This document shows, piece by piece, positions 14,265-23,069 of a stretch of 64,000 nt of DNA; position 1 is the first letter of the stretch; every line of letters starts with the position of its first letter. The stretch lies in the NCBI GenBank assembly GCA_029339505.1, contig JAQISU010000210.1, forward strand, positions 14,394,001-14,458,000, written 5' to 3'. Both the position numbers and the translations under genes were made by a program. Source of the stretch: Unio delphinus (Eukaryota > Mollusca > Bivalvia > Unionida > Unionidae). A model generated the notes under the pieces. It did no database searches. It was not told the DNA's origin and was given only the letters and a program-made list of their open reading frames with translations.

Positions 14265-14514
14265 AGCAGCAGAGAGGGTGAATCCAACAACGTTTTTAGA
14301 CAAAATTTGATTGAAATCCTAAAACGAGCCGTCTTATAATCTTATTTTAACCAAAAAAAGGCGAACCCTACAACGTTTTCAGACAAAAAATTGATTGAAA
14401 TCTCCCTACGAAATCATTTTAACTAAAAAAATGAAAACGATTTTTTAATTAATTTTGGTCGCAACTTGTTGTCATCCACCCTCTCTGCTGCTAAAGTTTT
14501 CAGTTCTGGGTTAA
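14265..14514. repeat. Left terminal inverted repeat of A
   Basis: Nearly identical to the reverse complement of 33,548-33,797. The repeat is bounded at its outer end by AGCAGCAGAGAGGGTG and at its inner end by the inverse of almost the same 16-mer, so each TIR carries its own inverted sub-termini. It ends inward with AAAGTTTTCAGTTCTGGGTT, close to an imperfect palindrome found at the same place in B. Confidence 0.9.
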
Positions 14515-14543
14515 CAAAAATAATAAATAATTTGATCGAGTCT

Positions 14544-15892
14544 TTATGATTTCACAAACAGACTAATCGCTAACACCTCTTCTTGTAAATCAATCAGATT
14601 ATTTGACTGGTCGGTGAGTTTGAAATTAATTCTGGTTAATGAATTATTATGGCATCGCATGTAGACAGGATTAATTGGGTTTTTAATAATTAGGAATCCT
14701 GGAGGAGCTGTTGGTGCAAACGAATAAAGAATATATCCTTGCTGAGCTTGATTTGATCGTTCGAGATTAATTTGATAGCTTCCTTCGATAACATCACACA
14801 CTAAATTAAGCGCAATCACCGATGAAATATTCACGTTGAACGGAGCGATATGCCTACCGCCACCATCTGGATCATTATTATATTTGAGGAGGACAGTTAA
14901 ATCTGATTTTTGTAGCGCTTTGATATCGGTTTTAACAATTCTTGCTAATTCATCAGCGTTGTATTTCGGAAACTTGAAATTACGCAGATTGTCTTCTGTG
15001 ATATTGTAATCGGTTAGGAATCGTTGTTTATTGTCGCTGTTGTCATTAATTATTGTTTGAATAATTAGTTCATAGATATATTCCATGTCCGATATAAGCT
15101 GATTTATTATTTCAACGTGTTTTTGCGATCTTGTTTTCCGTAGTTGTTCTAGTTGTGTGTCATATAATTGTTTAATCTCATTAAAATAACCACGGACGTC
15201 AGTTAGCGTAAATGAAATAGTAACAGATGAGTCGGTTGTTCTTTTAATGATAAAATCCCATTGCAATGTGTCTTTGTTGGTGAATATAAATCTATCGGCG
15301 ATTTTTCCTTTCTTATATCAGATAAATCATCTCGATAACTGGGATTGATTTCATGATATGATTGTACATCCGTGGTTAAGTCGGTGGTGGATTTTTCCGG
15401 TGGTAATTCAGGCCATCCTAGTACGGTTCTAATAGAACTTTGACAGATATCTACGACATATCCTTCTGTGCTTATCTCAATTGCGGATGATAGTGTTGGT
15501 TCATGAACTGTTATAGCGATTTTTGATTCTTTTCCAGTAATCGATTTTATTCTACGCGCGAATTCATTATTGATTTGTTCGATTTGGTATGACCCTGTTG
15601 GTATCGAAACGACGTTCCAGTCTGGTGTTCCGTCGGGTTTATTCTTATTTGCAAACACCAGTGAATTATTCGGTTGTTGACCACCAAATGATTTTGATCT
15701 GATATTAGGCCAACTGTGATACTTTCGTAGTTTTGCTAGCGCTATCTCCTTCACTGGGACCGGAGAGGGGAAATTCACACTGAATTCTGGATTCGTTGAT
15801 GTTATTGATATCATGCTTGTTTGTACTGGGTTCGTGTTCTCCACTATTCGTTGAAGTAATTCCTGCGGTGTTGTCATTGTTATTATACTCAT
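14544..15892 (-). pseudogene. Penton-like minor capsid protein, frameshifted (element A)
   Basis: Two overlapping frames (15,203-15,892 and 14,544-15,266) together parallel the intact 457-residue protein at 16,916-18,289. The N-terminal part keeps FSVNFPSPVPVKEIALAKLR and PTGSYQIEQIN; the C-terminal part keeps NVNISSVIALNLVCDVIEGS and ends in VLAISLFVKS. A frame change near 15,300-15,325 separates them. A 151 bp tandem duplication places a second MNIITMTT-type start at 16,043. The family sits beside major capsid, protease and polB genes in invertebrate Polinton-like elements and is inferred to form capsid vertices. Confidence 0.75.
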
Positions 15893-15948
15893 GATTTATT
15901 TCTAATTTTGGTATCGAGGAATCATAAATACTGACCATCACTGAGAAC

Positions 15949-16494
15949 TCACAATCTGGTAATGTTGATATTATTGAGATCATTTTGTTTTTTGGGTTCG
16001 TGTTTTCTGATTCCATCGGTGTTGTCATTGTTATTATATTCATGTTGTCGCTCTAATTTTGATATCGCGGAATCAAAAATACTGACCATCGCTGAGAATT
16101 CACTATCTGATATAATTGTATTATCGAGTGACGACGATATCATCAATGATAATTGCGAGTATGCGGTTGATGCAATATGAAAATGAAGTAAGTAATTCTG
16201 CAGTTTACTCTGGCTGCATGATGATATCTTTTTTGCTATCCCGTTTGATATACCCCCGATTGTAGCCACCGCAGAAATGCAAATTGGAACTACGACCGGG
16301 GCAATCATTGTAACCGATGCAAGTATTATTCCGGCGCCAGCGAGAACGCTTGACACCGAGTACATAATAACATCAATTGCGGTGATTCTTCGTCGGTATT
16401 TTTTTATTTTTATTTGATACTCCTCAGTGAGGGTTTTGAGTCTATTCTGAAATTCTCTGACCTGATCATAGCGACATTGAGTTGATGAAATCAT
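15949..16494 (-). CDS. Two-transmembrane protein (element A)
   Basis: The frame gives 181 residues: an N-terminal basic, helical segment (EYQIKIKKYRRRITAID), two adjacent hydrophobic segments of about 20 residues separated by proline (IAPVVVP), and a polar asparagine-rich tail. The B homologue is 214 residues and its tail overlaps the penton-like gene. In A the tail is cut short because the region was tandemly duplicated (compare 15,705-16,043 with 15,949-16,200). It could be a virion membrane or exit protein. I do not recognise a named family. Confidence 0.6.
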   Translation of the reverse strand: MISSTQCRYDQVREFQNRLKTLTEEYQIKIKKYRRRITAIDVIMYSVSSVLAGAGIILASVTMIAPVVVPICISAVATIGGISNGIAKKISSCSQSKLQNYLLHFHIASTAYSQLSLMISSSLDNTIISDSEFSAMVSIFDSAISKLERQHEYNNNDNTDGIRKHEPKKQNDLNNINITRL

Positions 16495-16541
16495 TGTTAT
16501 TTTAAAAATACTAGCGTTTTCAATTGTGAAATCCTTTCAAT

Positions 16542-16679
16542 TTAGTTATTTACTTCGCATATGAATTCTAAGCACCAGGATATTTTTGATCTAATCGTAC
16601 TATCAACCGCGACAATCTCAAATTCTTCTTCACCCCGGATAATTACTGTTGCGGTGCCACCAAAATAGGTTTTACCGCT
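16542..16679 (-). pseudogene. Detached 3' end of the fibre-like gene of A
   Basis: Read on the minus strand, this 138 bp stretch is open to a stop at 16,542-16,544 and joins in phase with the 5' part at 20,878-22,084 if element B and one TACGA copy are ignored. It encodes the last part of a beta-rich C-terminal domain that is complete in the related fragment at 18,743-19,102. It is now separated from its gene by 4.2 kb. Confidence 0.75.
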
Positions 16680-16684
16680 TACGA

Positions 16685-16865
16685 AGCAGCAGAGGGGGCG
16701 AATCAGACAACTTTTTTTTGTTTTTATTTTTGATTATACCCCCTCCAAAATAACACTAGACCCTTCTCGCGAAAAAATAAGTCTCCGACCCTTGTCTGAA
16801 AACATTCGCGTCGCAACGTCGTTGTCACTCACCCCCTCTGCTGCTAGAACTTTCAGTTCTAGGTT
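16685..16865. repeat. Left terminal inverted repeat of B
   Basis: Reverse complement of 20,692-20,872. The outer end is AGCAGCAGAGGGGGCGAATC and the inner end is the inverse of AGCAGCAGAGGGGGTGAGTG, followed by the small palindrome AGAACTTTCAGTTCT. The A repeat has the same architecture. Confidence 0.92.
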
Positions 16866-16915
16866 TACGGTGATTTTAACCGAATATTTGATCCAGTCCT
16901 TAGGACGAAAATCAT

Positions 16916-18289
16916 TTATGATTTCACAAATAGACTAATTTGTAAAACCTCCTCTTGTAAATCAATCAGATTATTAGACTGATCTGTGAGTTTGAAATTA
17001 ATTCTGGTTAATGAATTATTATGACATCGCATATAGACTGGATTCACCGGGGACTCAATTATTAAAAATCCTGGAGGAGCTGTTGGTGCAAATGAATACA
17101 AAATATATCCTTGCTGAGCTTGATTTGATCGTTCTAAATTTATTTGATAGCTTCCTTCGATCACATCACATACTAAATTGAGCGCAATCACCGATGAAAT
17201 ATTCACGTTGAACGGAGCAATATGCCTGCTACCACCATCTGGGTCATTATTATGTTTGAGGATAGTTGTTTGTGGTTGTGATGGTGTTTTTTTCCACGTA
17301 TCATGGATTTTTTTGAAACCTTCATCGATGGCATCATCGAGAGATTTTTGTAGTTCTAAGAGATTATATCCTGGTAGTTTGAATGTTGGAATATCTCTTA
17401 TGCGGATCTTATAGTCTATTGCAAAAAAATCTCTTGTTTTAGGACTACTGTCACCTAATACCTCTTGAATAATTTGTGAATGAAATGTTTCCATGTCATT
17501 GATGATTTTGTTACATGTTTCTACGACACTGATAAATTCACCTCGGGTGAGAGTGCCGGATCTAAGTGATATAAACAACAACGAAATATCGTTATTGAAA
17601 GCTGTGAAATTTTCAGTGATTTTATCCCGGTTAGCAAGATGATGAATAAGTTTTATTTTTTCATCATATTCTACTCTAATGAAAAAATACGACTTATCAT
17701 AATATCTATAACTCTTTATTGGATTATCAGATTTTATCCTGTCTGTGATATAATCGGTTTTTTGTGGTTCTGGTAATTTAACGGTTTTTCCCCCGGGTGG
17801 GATTTCAGGCCATCCCAGTACGGTTCTAATAGAACTTTGATAGATATCTACGACATAACCCTCTGTGCTTATTTCAATGGCAGATGATAGTGTCGGCACA
17901 TGAACTGTTATAGCTATTTTTGATTCTTTTCCAGTAATCGATTTTATTCTACGCGCGAATTCATCATTGATTTGTTCAATTTGATATGATCCGGTTGGTA
18001 TGGAAACAACGTTCCAGTCTGGGGTACCGTCGGGTTTATTCTTATTTGCAAATACCAGTGAATTATTGGGTTGTTGACCACCAAATGATTTTGACCTAAT
18101 ATTTGGCCAACTGTGGTATACTCGTAATTTTGCTAGCGCTATCTCCTTCACTGGGACTGGAGAGGGGAAATTCACACTGAATTCTGGATTCGTTGAGGTT
18201 ATTGAGATCATGCTTGTTTGTACTGGGTTTGTGTTCTCCACTATTTGTTGAAGTAATTGCATCTGTGTTGTCATTGTTATTATATTCAT
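16916..18289 (-). CDS. Penton-like minor capsid protein, intact (element B)
   Basis: A complete 457-residue frame starting MNIITMTT. Residues about 30-165 form the conserved N-terminal domain (FSVNFPSPVPVKEIALAKL, PTGSYQIEQINDEFARRI, SIRTVLGWPE). The middle (about 200-330) is variable and helical. The last 100 residues form the second conserved domain, with GSRHIAPFNVNISS, SYQINLERS and a terminal SLFVKS. Relatives occur in invertebrate Polinton-like elements next to major capsid and protease genes; a vertex role is inferred. Its first 194 bp overlap the end of the two-TM gene in another frame. The frame is open although B lacks replication genes. Confidence 0.75.
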   Translation of the reverse strand: MNIITMTTQMQLLQQIVENTNPVQTSMISITSTNPEFSVNFPSPVPVKEIALAKLRVYHSWPNIRSKSFGGQQPNNSLVFANKNKPDGTPDWNVVSIPTGSYQIEQINDEFARRIKSITGKESKIAITVHVPTLSSAIEISTEGYVVDIYQSSIRTVLGWPEIPPGGKTVKLPEPQKTDYITDRIKSDNPIKSYRYYDKSYFFIRVEYDEKIKLIHHLANRDKITENFTAFNNDISLLFISLRSGTLTRGEFISVVETCNKIINDMETFHSQIIQEVLGDSSPKTRDFFAIDYKIRIRDIPTFKLPGYNLLELQKSLDDAIDEGFKKIHDTWKKTPSQPQTTILKHNNDPDGGSRHIAPFNVNISSVIALNLVCDVIEGSYQINLERSNQAQQGYILYSFAPTAPPGFLIIESPVNPVYMRCHNNSLTRINFKLTDQSNNLIDLQEEVLQISLFVKS

Positions 18290-18740
18290 GATGTATTTCT
18301 AATTTTGACATCGCAGAATCATATATATCTACCATCGCTGAAAACTCACCCTCTGATATAATTGTATCATCGAGAGATGACGATATCAATGAGGATAATT
18401 GCGAGTATGCAGTAGACACAACATGAAATTGAATTATGTAGTCTTGTAGTTTCCGTTGGCTGCATGAGGATATTTTTTTTGTGATTATTGAAATTATTCC
18501 AGCGATTGTTGTTGCCGCAGAAATGCAAATTGGAACAGCTATCGGAGCCGTCATTGTCACTGAAGACAGTATAATACCAGCTCCGGTGATTACACCACTC
18601 ACAGCGTACACAGTAACATCAATTGCGGTAATTCTCCTGCGGTATTTTTTAATTTTCAATTCATACTCCTCAGACAAGGTTTTGAGTCTAGTTTGATACT
18701 CTCTGACCTGATCATAGCGATATTGCGATGATGAAATCAT
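18096..18740 (-). CDS. Two-transmembrane protein, intact (element B)
   Basis: A 214-residue frame. Residues 1-35 are charged and helical (LKIKKYRRRITAID). Residues about 40-95 contain two hydrophobic segments around TAPIAVPI. The C-terminal 100 residues are polar, with EYNNNDNT and a serine/asparagine-rich tail. The last ~64 codons overlap the start of the penton-like gene in a different frame, and the same overlap is seen in the A copy. Probably a virion or membrane-exit protein; no named family recognised. Confidence 0.65.
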   Translation of the reverse strand: MISSSQYRYDQVREYQTRLKTLSEEYELKIKKYRRRITAIDVTVYAVSGVITGAGIILSSVTMTAPIAVPICISAATTIAGIISIITKKISSCSQRKLQDYIIQFHVVSTAYSQLSSLISSSLDDTIISEGEFSAMVDIYDSAMSKLEIHHEYNNNDNTDAITSTNSGEHKPSTNKHDLNNLNESRIQCEFPLSSPSEGDSASKITSIPQLAKY

Positions 18741-18742
18741 TT

Positions 18743-19155
18743 TTATTTTAAATACGCTATCGTTTTCAAGTACGATTTACTTAAATCCGCTACGAATTCC
18801 ACATACCACGTTGTTGAAACCCCAATCAAAGTTCTATCAGTAGTTGTTATAGTGAACTTTTCAGTTGTACCCTTGTCGATGATCGTTGAAATCGTATTGT
18901 TGACCCCGGATGAACTCGACGATGATATATTAAATTGAGGCCATGGTGTCACCAGTGTTAATCGATAAATACCCTTAACCGTTGCAGTGATATCTAATGT
19001 GTTGTTTGTAGGTGTCCACGCAAATGATCCGTGTTGGATCGTGTATACTACGTTGTTGGTTTTCTCATGAGGAATTTTTGTTTTTTCAATGGCTGTTATC
19101 ATCCTCGTTGCATCCCCTTTGATGCCTTCGATGAAAGTTTTCGTCTCATCGATGG
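18743..19155 (-). pseudogene. Fibre-like protein, C-terminal domain only (element B)
   Basis: The annotated frame 18,743-19,102 gives 119 residues and stays open upstream to the deletion junction near 19,155. It matches the C-terminal domain of the fibre-like gene of A: a GIYRLTL strand, a serine run, and a final beta-strand region with STTWYVEFVADL. The N-terminal repeats of the parent are missing; at the junction the sequence changes abruptly to integrase. It could be translated from internal ATGs, but more likely it is a remnant of the deletion. Confidence 0.65.
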
Positions 19156-19479
19156 AGAAGCCACTTCAGTGGCTGATTTTGTTTTTAACGGTTCTGCTTC
19201 TTTGTATCGACTTGCAATATCAACTACGGTTAATGCGTATTTGTAACCACGATCATGTGGCAGAAATAATAGATCAGCCTGATGAACTTCATTGGGTCCG
19301 GTCACATCAAAATGCGAGAAATTGATTTGTTTAGGCGGTGGTAGATAAATTTGCCATAGTGCCTGTTTGGATAACCAATGAGCCGCAGTGGTTTTTTTCA
19401 CTTTTGCAGCACTAGCGAGTTTATGGATTGCTGATTTACCCCTCCAGTATCCTCTTGGGGAATAATAAATAGATTCCAT
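19156..19479 (-). pseudogene. Integrase, N-terminal fragment (element B)
   Basis: Starting MESIYYSPRGYWRG at 19,479, this reads through a zinc-binding/helical N-terminus and the first catalytic aspartate region (VHQADLLFLPHDRGYKYALT) to SATEVAS, then leaves homology at the deletion junction. The second Asp and the catalytic Glu are gone, so it cannot be active. Unlike the A copy it has no stop at codon 20. It begins 7 bp after the PLA2 stop codon. Confidence 0.85.
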
Positions 19480-19486
19480 GTTGTTA

Positions 19487-20016
19487 TTAATTACCAGCAC
19501 CTAACATCAATTTACTTTTCATAGCCGATTTTATCAAAAAGGAAGCCAATTTTTCTTTGAAAGATTTATCAGAAATAGCATTTAACGCATGAATTAATTT
19601 CACATCTGCTAGATGCCTGTGCTGCAGATTACTGCTTTTATAAGATACATCATGAAGGTGACAGGCCTTATCAATAGCGTTTATTGGTTCCTCACCGGGT
19701 CGGGGCTGATTTTGATCATTGAGTCTGATATCAAGTCTTGTTCCCGGTCCACAGTAGCTATATCCTGGAAGGTGTTTTTCTCCGGGGTATTTTGCCCATG
19801 GGGTTCCAGGGAGTTTTGCTAATTTGGCTGCGATATCACCTCCTCGTTTTTTTTTAAAGGTTCCTTGAGTTCTTTGGGTTTAGAAACAAATCTAAATTTC
19901 TTTGTACTACATTGTACGCATTTACCAGAAAGCGCTGATCGGTTATTTTTAGTTGTAATCGTCGTCAAGTCATCTGTGCCAGTACGCGCCTTACACTTCA
20001 CGCAATATAGATCCAT
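19487..20016 (-). CDS. Zinc ribbon plus phospholipase A2 gene, candidate -1 frameshift (element B)
   Basis: The first frame starts MDLYCVKCK at 20,016 and contains a four-cysteine ribbon (CVKC...CVQC, DUF5679-like), then ends NEEVISQPN at 19,819. The second frame, -1 relative to it, is open from before 19,846 to 19,487 and encodes a parvovirus-VP1-type PLA2 with YCGPGTRLD (calcium loop) and CHLHDVSY (catalytic His-Asp). It has no ATG ahead of the domain. The two frames meet at an in-phase A_AAA_AAC heptamer (19,846-19,852, minus strand). The enzyme is expected to help particles cross endosomal membranes. A spliced message or a mutation is the alternative. Confidence 0.75.
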
Positions 20017-20021
20017 AATTT

Positions 20022-20693
20022 ATGTATAGAGATATGAATATAATTGATTTTTCAGCGACTAAAACAAGAGAACCAGTGAAGCATCATGCAGCGCTACCAA
20101 ACTCTATCCGCGCAATTATAATCGGACCATCTGGATCCGGTAAAACGCAATTGTTGCTCAATTTAATAATGAGATGGATGAAGTGGGATAAGTTGTATTT
20201 AATTGCCCCTAGCGTAGATGATCAACGATGCTATGAAGTGCTAAAAGATTTTAATGAAAACGCTTCAGAGATTGCCGCCGAGGATGTTATTGAATTTATA
20301 ACCGATATTGACGAGGCGCCATCCGTGAATGACCTCGATGGAAGTATCAACAATTTAGTTGTATACGACGATGTCATGTTAGATAATCAAAAAAATCCTG
20401 CTAGAATATTTTCCAGAGGCAGGCATAAAAACACTGATGTGATCTATGTCACTCAACGCTACACTCAGATTCCAAAAGTGATTAGAGATAACTGTAATAT
20501 GCTTGCTGTATTCAACGGCGTTGATACACATACGCTACGAAATATTGGGCAGACATGGTGTTCTGATATGGACTTCAATCAATTTAGAAATTTCTTTAGT
20601 CATGCTCAGTCTGCCCCACACGGATTTGTAACAATAAATTTACATGACCCTCGAACACGATATCGTATCGGACTTGATCAAATATTCGGTTAA
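20022..20693 (+). CDS. Packaging ATPase (FtsK/HerA-A32 type), intact (element B)
   Basis: A 223-residue frame. The Walker A motif GPSGSGKT lies at residues 35-42 and Walker B NLVVYDD at about 111-117; RQKN-type basic residues and a C-terminal FVTINLHDPRTRYRI complete the compact ATPase fold. Members drive DNA into double-jelly-roll capsids in Polintons, adintoviruses and virophages. The likely start is the second methionine (MNIIDFSATK), because the first ATG is only 5 bp from the divergent zinc-ribbon ATG. The A copy has two stop codons and an internal duplication, so B has the only intact ATPase in the window. Confidence 0.88.
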   Translation: MYRDMNIIDFSATKTREPVKHHAALPNSIRAIIIGPSGSGKTQLLLNLIMRWMKWDKLYLIAPSVDDQRCYEVLKDFNENASEIAAEDVIEFITDIDEAPSVNDLDGSINNLVVYDDVMLDNQKNPARIFSRGRHKNTDVIYVTQRYTQIPKVIRDNCNMLAVFNGVDTHTLRNIGQTWCSDMDFNQFRNFFSHAQSAPHGFVTINLHDPRTRYRIGLDQIFG

Positions 20694-20872
20694 CCTAGAA
20701 CTGAAAGTTCTAGCAGCAGAGGGGGTGAGTGACAACGACGTTGCGACGCGAATGTTTTCAGACAAGGGTCGGAGACTTATTTTTTCGCGAGAAGGGTCTA
20801 GTGTTATTTTGGAGGGGGTATAATCAAAAATAAAAACAAAAAAAAGTTGTCTGATTCGCCCCCTCTGCTGCT
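20692..20872. repeat. Right terminal inverted repeat of B
   Basis: Reverse complement of 16,685-16,865 with few or no differences, implying recent insertion. The ATPase stop codon lies across its inner edge. The outer end CTGCTGCT abuts TACGA. Confidence 0.92.
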
Positions 20873-22084
20873 TACGATGATATCAAATTGCTTGTCAGAG
20901 ATTAACGTCATCCTGTAGATACCACGAGGCCACTTCTCGATATTGACTTTCAATTTAGCATTAGATTCTTTTACCCAATCAAGGGTCCCATGCTTTACCC
21001 TTTCAGAGGTTTCTTTTAGTTTAAGAATATCGTCGTAAACGTCGAGATAGGTTTTTTTGATTTCGGTATTTTTCATTATCGTTCCATCGCGGCGTTGAAA
21101 AAATGTAAATAAAAGGATATTAAATGCCATAGTTGTTCGGGTTTGATAATCAGTAACGAGGTCAAAATATGTCGTCGTGATATTGCTATCGTTATAGATT
21201 CCAAAGAAATATTTAATCATTTTGTTGGTGGATTTTTGTTCGTCAATAGCGCTTTTAATTTCAGCGAGGGTCGGGCCTGTCAACGATGTGGTTTCAGAAA
21301 CAGGTGTTCTCCCTAGAAATCTATCAACGATGGTATTAAGTTTTGTTTGTCTCACCATAAACATATTAATATCTTTGAGAGTCATCGTAGATGTAGCCGG
21401 GACACCAAAGAAATTATTAGCGACGTAGGCATTGTGAGTATGCCTGATAATAAACTCAGTGATTTCAGCGAGAGTCGAGTCTGCCACAGGTGGGGATCCA
21501 AAAAACCTAACAATGACGTCGTTAGTGGGTTTTTGTACCCGCTCAACATTTTCTTCTATTTTAGAAATATCATTGTAAATATCGAGATAATTTGCCTTGA
21601 TTTCATTTTCATTCATCATCCTTCCCGCGTCCTTGTTAAAAAAGAATAGCGATAGATAGTTTTTGATTTCAGCGAGAGTCATGCCAACCACAAGCGGTGT
21701 TCCAAAGAATTTATGTATGACATTTTTGCGAAAACTATTATAACCTCGTATAAGATCATTCAGCTCACGTTCGTTGGTAGCAATCGCGTCGGTGATCGTA
21801 GACACAAGTGCGCCTGATTTAAGTCGTCCGTCGTTGGAATACAGCGCAATAGAGTTTTCAGCGGCGTCGCGCTGCCGTATCAAAATGTCATTCAATGACA
21901 CATCACTGGATTTCAATTTACCCTGTTTGTCTTGAAATACAACTATTTCATTAGGATCAACATTTGTTAAGTTCAACGTCTCAGCGATTTCATCTTCAAT
22001 TATTTTTTTTATATCCTTGACAGAATCAGGTGGTGCAGTGACATCGGGTTTGGGTTTCAAAGATCTCCCCCAAATATCAATCAT
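20804..22084 (-). pseudogene. Fibre-like repeat protein, interrupted by element B
   Basis: The frame runs from MIDIWGRSLK at 22,084; the natural gene part ends at about 20,878, and the last 20 or so codons are TIR sequence of B. After a short N-terminal peptide, which could dock to a penton base (inference), come helical segments and about five modules of the form FFGxPxxxxxTLAEI (for example FFGTPLVVGMTLAEI), then a beta-rich C-terminal domain whose end lies at 16,542-16,679. The position beside two-TM and penton-like genes and the shaft-like repeats suggest a receptor-binding fibre. No named family was recognised. Confidence 0.55.
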
Positions 22085-22108
22085 GTTATTGTAAAACTCT
22101 TTCTCTCT

Positions 22109-23029
22109 CTAAAATCGTTTTTGACGACTTCGTCGTTGCCAGCGATTACTAGTGTATTCATTAACGACAACATGTGGTGGTTTTCCGCTTGGGTTACTCA
22201 AGGAGTTAGAAATAGCGTCAAGGACATTTAATACTTCGCTGCCGCATATTGGTGGGTCAATCATCGTTTGTGTTGGTAGCGTAGAATACCAAGTCTTCAT
22301 TGGAAGGGTTTTTATATACCGCATAAACTCTTTTGGTGGGGCTAATCCATATGAATCGAAATAAACAATCCCACGTGGATCAATAGCGTATGCAACCCAG
22401 TGAGTTCCGGGTCCAGTGCTGATATCTAAATTAATGATTCCGGTTTCAACGCTGTTTGGTTGATGTGGTAATTGATCTTTCATAAAGACACCTCTGAAGT
22501 TTTTAATCGCTAGTTTTTTAGCAGCATCCAAATCAAAATTGGACATAGGAATCTTCGATTCCTGAATTAATAAATCGTTCCTGGTAGTCTTAGACCCTTT
22601 CCGCTGTACCACGAATACGGGGTTCCTGGTAGTCTTAGACCCTTTCCCTTTTTTATATCCTTTCCCAGCTGCTTTCTTTAGTGCCATTCCTGCTGCAGTA
22701 CCAACGGCTCCTAACGCAGCCGCTTTAGCCACCGCTGGGGCTTCTGCTGCAATCAATGCTGGTATTGCAGCTAACAATGGAAATATACCGCCTGTTTTAA
22801 TCATATTTTTGATAGCAGCCGCAGAAAGAGTAATCTGAACACCTTTTTTGGCTGCAAGTGCATCATTGAAATGTTTTATTTGACGAGTTGTCAGTGATAA
22901 TTTATTTGCACCACCAGTCATTTGGTTGGGTTTCAACGTGATTGTGGTTCCACATTTTTTAGCTGATTCCGATTGCAATTTTTTTAATTGACCGGGAGTT
23001 AACGCAACACTAATAACACTATATGACAT
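22109..23029 (-). CDS. Adenain-like cysteine protease fused to a capsid-associated N-terminal domain
   Basis: A 306-residue frame. Residues 1-75 hold two LT-type amphipathic segments (LTPGQLKKLQS and LTTRQIKHFN). Residues 80-120 are a hydrophobic Ala/Gly-rich segment followed by a basic patch. Residues about 165-290 are a Ulp1/adenain-like protease: THWVAY with H210, YFDSYG with D225, Q254 and PPICGSE with C262, in the expected order. Adenain-type enzymes process capsid precursors during maturation. A short direct duplication (KGSKTTRN twice, residues about 129-151) sits at the joint. In related elements the two parts are often separate, so this may be a fusion or a self-cleaving precursor. 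Confidence 0.75.
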   Translation of the reverse strand: MSYSVISVALTPGQLKKLQSESAKKCGTTITLKPNQMTGGANKLSLTTRQIKHFNDALAAKKGVQITLSAAAIKNMIKTGGIFPLLAAIPALIAAEAPAVAKAAALGAVGTAAGMALKKAAGKGYKKGKGSKTTRNPVFVVQRKGSKTTRNDLLIQESKIPMSNFDLDAAKKLAIKNFRGVFMKDQLPHQPNSVETGIINLDISTGPGTHWVAYAIDPRGIVYFDSYGLAPPKEFMRYIKTLPMKTWYSTLPTQTMIDPPICGSEVLNVLDAISNSLSNPSGKPPHVVVNEYTSNRWQRRSRQKRF

Positions 23030-23069
23030 TATACATAATTGATTGATTCTAAATCGTTTACAATTTCAA

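Larger units (their letters stand above)
16685..20872. mobile_element. Element B: internally deleted Polinton-like derivative nested in A
   Basis: Perfectly paired ends: inverted repeats 16,685-16,865 and 20,692-20,872 (181 bp), AGCAGCAG termini, and TACGA repeated on both sides (16,680-16,684 and 20,873-20,877). The 4,188 bp hold the left-end genes (penton-like, two-TM, fibre C-terminus) fused near 19,155 to the right-end genes (integrase N-terminus, zinc ribbon/PLA2, ATPase). Polymerase, helicase, major capsid and protease genes are absent. Its TIR sequence differs clearly from that of A, so its parent was a related but separate lineage. The retained penton-like, two-TM and ATPase genes are open, unlike their counterparts in A. 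Confidence 0.9.

Noticed and set aside
16178..19325. Plus-strand frames opposite penton-like, two-TM and integrase genes in A and B
   Set aside because: Antisense shadows with codon patterns dictated by the conserved minus-strand genes.
16680..20877. 6 bp TSD (TTACGA) for element B
   Set aside because: It needs one element end to lack its terminal base. TACGA (5 bp) fits both ends symmetrically and agrees with A and C.
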